Shown: positions 49,194 through 50,589 of the stretch, in pieces
How the letters are laid out: each line of letters begins with the position of its first letter
Numbering within the stretch: the first letter of the stretch is position 1
Assembly (NCBI GenBank): GCA_965544035.1
Contig: CBEULR010000014.1
Location: forward strand, 1-50,589
DNA from: CBEULR01 sp965544035
GTDB lineage: Bacteria > Bacillota > Desulfotomaculia > Desulfotomaculales > Desulforudaceae
Reading direction: 5' to 3'
Length of the DNA stretch: 50,589 bases
Notes under the pieces: model-generated
What the model saw: the letters and a program-made list of their open reading frames with translations, nothing else
Database searches by the model: none
What the model was told of the DNA's origin: nothing
Position numbers and translations under genes: made by a program

Positions 49194-50546
49194 TTGCATG
49201 TAGGATCTGTATCACGGCCGAACCTGCAGCAACGCAGCAGGTTGAACGGCTGTACGAGCGGCAACTACAGTACAGACCGAGTTGCCGAGCATCACTTCCT
49301 CAGCGCCTGGCAACGCTGCGTAAAGCTGGGCAGTCCCCTCAACGGCCCCCGAACCCGAAGCATACCCACCGCGGAAGTCCTTCTTAGACTGCGGAAACGG
49401 CACCGAACACTGATTAAGGCTGCTTCTCCCCACCTGCTCACACTCCAGGAGATGGTGGACGGTGAAGAACCTTATGCTGTTCTGTTGCTCGACGGCGAGG
49501 CCCGAATTCTGGATATGCTGGCCGACCGGAGGACCGGAGCCTGTGGAGCGCAAATAAACCTCTTCCCGGGGGGTTCGCTCGCCGAGGAGGATATCGGCAA
49601 CAACGGCCCCGGAACGGCGCTCGCAACCGGGCGGGCGATCTGTTTTTCCGGATTTGAGCACTACAACCAGGCCCTGCTCCAATGGCACACGATGGGGGTT
49701 CCGATTCTGACTGCCGGCGGCCGCCAAATCGGCGCGATGGGAGTGTTCCTGCCGCGAAACCGGGTGTGTGATAAGACAATGAACCAGCTGGTACTCCAAG
49801 CCAGGCTGCTGGGGCATACCTTCCGCCCGTCCGCAGGCACGGCACCTGAGGAACCCCCGCCGGGAAACACCGGCTCCCGATCGGACCAGCTGCGGATGGC
49901 CATGCGCATAATGGGCGGCTTTGCACACGAGGTACGGAACCCGCTGGCCATTATCCGCGGCTTCGCCCAACTGCTACTGGAGGGCAAAGCAAATGATCAG
50001 GTAGATCACTACCTTTCTCTGATCGTCGATGAAGTAGACCGGATCAACGAGCGGATCAAGGGCTTTATCAGCCTCTCTTCTTTTGAAGATGGGGATTATC
50101 AGGAACTGGACATCGCCACGCTGGTCCGTGACGTCGACCTGCTCCTGCAGGGCTACGCCTTCCTCAACGGAGTACGGCTTCTTGTAGAAACCGAGCCTGG
50201 TATCGGCTCGGTGCGGGGAAATGCGGAGCAGTTGCGCCAGGTAATCCTGAATTTGGTGAATAATGCCCTGGAGTCTACGCCGACCGGCGGTACCGTGGTG
50301 CTCCGTGCCGCCAGATCTGAAGACAAGGTACAGATCACGGTAATCGACAACGGCCAGGGGATCGCGGAAGAGACCATGCCCAGGGTGTTTGAGCCCTTCT
50401 TTTCCACCCGGGACGGGGTGGGACTCGGCTTAGCTATAAGCGAGGACATCATCCACCGCCACGGTGGAACGATCGAGCTGGAGAGTGTTCCCGGTCAGGG
50501 AACAACGGCCACGGTCAGGCTCCCGGTATATAGCAGTAGTGAGTAG
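49194..50546 (+). CDS. Sensor histidine kinase with AcoR-like GAF domain
   Basis: About 450 residues. The N-terminal part resembles the sensory domain of AcoR/DhaR-type activators (SAWQRCVKLG; LIKAASPHLLTLQ; AVLLLDGEARILDML; GTALATGRAICFSGFEHYNQALLQW). A kinase core follows: H-box FAHEVRNPLAIIRGFAQLL with phospho-acceptor His near 245, N-box NLVNNALES, and G-boxes DNGQGIAE and DGVGLGLAI. There is no transmembrane segment, so it is probably cytoplasmic and could resemble the KinA/KinB-type sporulation kinases. TTG 49194 follows GGGAGA; the frame opens nine codons earlier. It ends within the terminal repeat. Confidence 0.85.
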   Translation: MHVGSVSRPNLQQRSRLNGCTSGNYSTDRVAEHHFLSAWQRCVKLGSPLNGPRTRSIPTAEVLLRLRKRHRTLIKAASPHLLTLQEMVDGEEPYAVLLLDGEARILDMLADRRTGACGAQINLFPGGSLAEEDIGNNGPGTALATGRAICFSGFEHYNQALLQWHTMGVPILTAGGRQIGAMGVFLPRNRVCDKTMNQLVLQARLLGHTFRPSAGTAPEEPPPGNTGSRSDQLRMAMRIMGGFAHEVRNPLAIIRGFAQLLLEGKANDQVDHYLSLIVDEVDRINERIKGFISLSSFEDGDYQELDIATLVRDVDLLLQGYAFLNGVRLLVETEPGIGSVRGNAEQLRQVILNLVNNALESTPTGGTVVLRAARSEDKVQITVIDNGQGIAEETMPRVFEPFFSTRDGVGLGLAISEDIIHRHGGTIELESVPGQGTTATVRLPVYSSSE

Positions 50547-50589
50547 TGATTCGCTCCCAAAAACTTAGCGCTTTTGGGTTATGCGTAAC
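50542..50589. repeat. 48-bp inverted repeat, right copy
   Basis: The perfect reverse complement of 7-54, reaching the last base of the window and including the stop codon of the histidine kinase gene. Confidence 0.9.

Noticed and set aside
28..50589. CRISPR array or prophage
   Set aside because: No evenly spaced direct repeats with unique spacers, no cas genes, and no phage structural or integrase genes. The only repeats are short heptads and inverted repeats.

Overview
The window (about 50.6 kb, moderately GC-rich, strong AGGAGG ribosome binding sites) looks like the chromosome of a Gram-positive, anaerobic, probably spore-forming sulfate reducer of the Desulfotomaculum/Desulforudis type (Bacillota, Peptococcaceae sensu lato). 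The signs are an aprBA-qmoAB-hdrCB operon in which HdrCB stands where Gram-negative sulfate reducers carry the membrane subunit QmoC, a T-box leader, a ydaO-type c-di-AMP riboswitch, and spore-associated families (DUF3231, a GerD-like protein). The species cannot be fixed from the sequence alone.

Layout. 0-8.5 kb: a GH57-GT4 glucan enzyme with DUF4912, a Na/Pi cotransporter, DacF and HtrA at the envelope, and an IS1634-like transposase that appears to lack its first catalytic Asp. 8.5-16.3 kb: the core sulfate-reduction operon on the minus strand (aprB, aprA, qmoA, qmoB, hdrC, hdrB). 16.3-17.1 kb: a long gene-free leader with repeated AACCACA motifs. 17.1-19.7 kb: YlbF and a second, divergent APS-reductase-like pair in the reversed order (aprA-like then aprB-like). 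19.8-22 kb: lgt and molybdopterin genes (mog, MOSC, moaC). 22.4-27 kb: small stress and regulatory genes, a VanX-type dipeptidase fused to an unrecognised domain, and cysteine synthase, separated by spacers rich in 7-bp repeats. 27-32.4 kb: a GerD-like protein, aroF-pheA under a T-box with a duplicated antiterminator/terminator, a GreA-like factor with a terminator-like hairpin in its leader, and small membrane proteins. 32.4-37.4 kb: a BmpA/NupOPQ-type nucleoside ABC importer. 37.6-45.9 kb: YkgJ, a C_GCAxxG_C_C protein, a starch-binding-like module, three DUF3231 paralogues, tRNA-Leu, a DsrE-ArsR pair, NuoEF without a hydrogenase subunit, and MscS. 46-50.6 kb: DUF4013, lysine 2,3-aminomutase behind a c-di-AMP riboswitch, and a histidine kinase with an AcoR-like GAF domain.

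How the genes fit together. AprBA reduces APS, QmoAB feeds it electrons, and HdrCB links Qmo to a soluble thiol/ferredoxin-type pool. NuoEF, DsrE and cysteine synthase are further sulfur or redox functions. c-di-AMP control of lysine aminomutase suggests osmotic regulation of beta-lysine synthesis.

The most unusual items are the AprA2/AprB2 pair beside the canonical operon, the AACCACA motif cluster in the apr leader, the duplicated T-box, the greA leader hairpin, intergenic heptad arrays, and a perfect 48-bp inverted repeat at the two ends of the window. That last item may mark contig ends at a dispersed repeat.
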